Below are positions 63,006-64,000 of a stretch of 64,000 bases of DNA, one piece after another (the first letter of the stretch is position 1; each line of letters starts with the position of its first letter). Source of the DNA: Aphrophora alni (lineage: Eukaryota; Arthropoda; Insecta; Hemiptera; Aphrophoridae); the NCBI GenBank assembly GCA_963513935.1, contig OY740769.1, positions 35,491,120 through 35,555,119 on the forward strand. The letters run 5' to 3'. A program made the position numbers and the translations under genes. The notes beneath the pieces are model-generated. The model saw only the letters and a program-made list of their open reading frames with translations, was not told the origin of the DNA and made no database searches.

Positions 63006-64000
63006 ACGCTCTTGTTAAATGAGTTTAAATTAGAACAGAGCTCTTTCATTGGAGATCATTTAATTAATTACATATACCTGTATGTTATGATTAGAATACG
63101 TGCACCATAACTTTTGTTTGTTTCTACAGGTAGACACTATATATAAAGTATACAAGTTATTTGAATTAAAAGTGAATATATAAAACCGAAATATTTGTTG
63201 AGTTATGTCAATTTAAAACTCTAAAATATATAATTCTTCGAATATTTTGTAAAAAGCTTTTTGTTTTACAAGATATTTCGTATAAAAAAAAATCAAACCG
63301 GTTGACAGTTGATAAAATTATGACCAATAGTGTGATATGCTGTAATTAGATATGACGCATAAGGGTAGATTATCGCAATATAGATTATCACATTTTCATC
63401 TGGACCTAGCCTACAACTTTGATAAGTGAAAAACTAAATTTAATCGCCTTATTACAATTAAAGTGATACTGACTTTTATATATCTTTCTGCCTGACCATT
63501 TAAAAAAACAATAGTTCTGAAGATGAAATAAAGGAGAGTTGAAATTAGGTAAAACGGTTGGTGGACAGATTTATACCCTTAGAATTCGTTTATTATAATG
63601 TGTTGCAAAAGTTCTGTTTTTTTATAATTACTGAACCTAAAAATGGTTTACAATTTACAAAAGTGACTTGAAAGATATTAATTTAATCGATCATAAAAAC
63701 CATGTGCTCGAAAACATGCTAACGCATTCCACGCATGGGTTGAACACATATTGCATATACACGTACAACAATTAGAATGGACATTCCCTGAAACTGGACC
63801 TTTTAATAAACAAAATACATATATAAAAAGAAGTTGTAATAGAATTGATTCAAATTGAAGTAGTTTATCAATATGTAACAAATTATTGTACATCATTGCC
63901 TAACGTATATCATCTCTGCTCTTTGAAGTATATTTCTTGGTATTGTCCGTAATATAATGCAAAATTAATAAATTCATTTGAATAATACAATTTTACCGTG
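63006..64000. other. A+T-rich DNA, nothing recognised
   Basis: A 72-codon minus frame at 63678-63896 is Cys-rich near its end but matches no family I know. Confidence 0.45.

Overview
This window is A+T-rich, gene-poor nuclear DNA from an animal, most likely an arthropod and plausibly an insect. By eye it is roughly 70-75% A+T; I did not count bases. Several things point that way. There are long TA and TC microsatellites. There is a short TTAGG run, the arthropod-type telomere motif. Fragments of three retroelement classes are present: a non-LTR RNase H tail, a Gypsy-type integrase tail and a Penelope-type GIY-YIG endonuclease. No dense operon-like coding is visible. I found no intact host gene, no rRNA, no functional tRNA and no CRISPR. 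Nearly all open frames of 60-90 codons are chance frames in A+T-rich DNA.

Recognisable mobile-element remains, left to right: (1) a compact hammerhead ribozyme motif at 4474-4518 (+), of the short-stem-III type known from Penelope-like elements; (2) a 5'-truncated non-LTR retrotransposon at 7341-8012 (-), carrying the RNase H tail in one frame with three internal stops, a 9-A tail and a probable 12-bp target duplication; (3) a possible MITE at about 11.79-12.18 kb with repeated GGGCCC motifs; (4) a degenerate tRNA-like sequence at 38.77-38.85 kb, followed by a Penelope-type GIY-YIG endonuclease domain at 38931-39324 with one frameshift and a decayed hammerhead-like segment at 39.45 kb; (5) a Gypsy-type integrase C-terminal fragment at 44952-45209; (6) weaker traces at 47.3 kb, 47.7 kb and 48.7 kb.

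The main hidden structure is a set of diverged repeat blocks found by reading the window against itself. I call them A (about 100-130 bp, 11 copies), B (about 80-220 bp, 7 copies), C (about 200-350 bp, 4 copies), D (about 55-250 bp, 5 copies) and E, F and G (2, 2 and 3 copies). Where they occur together the order on the + strand is D, A, B, (TA)n, C. All seven B copies lie on the + strand. Many spacings are close to 5 kb or multiples of it. This suggests either an undescribed interspersed element of more than 2 kb or a very old tandem array with a unit near 5 kb. The remainder is simple-sequence DNA: about eleven TA arrays, one 322-bp TC array, a four-copy 93-bp minisatellite, a long near-perfect hairpin at 19.82-19.91 kb, and featureless A+T-rich DNA.
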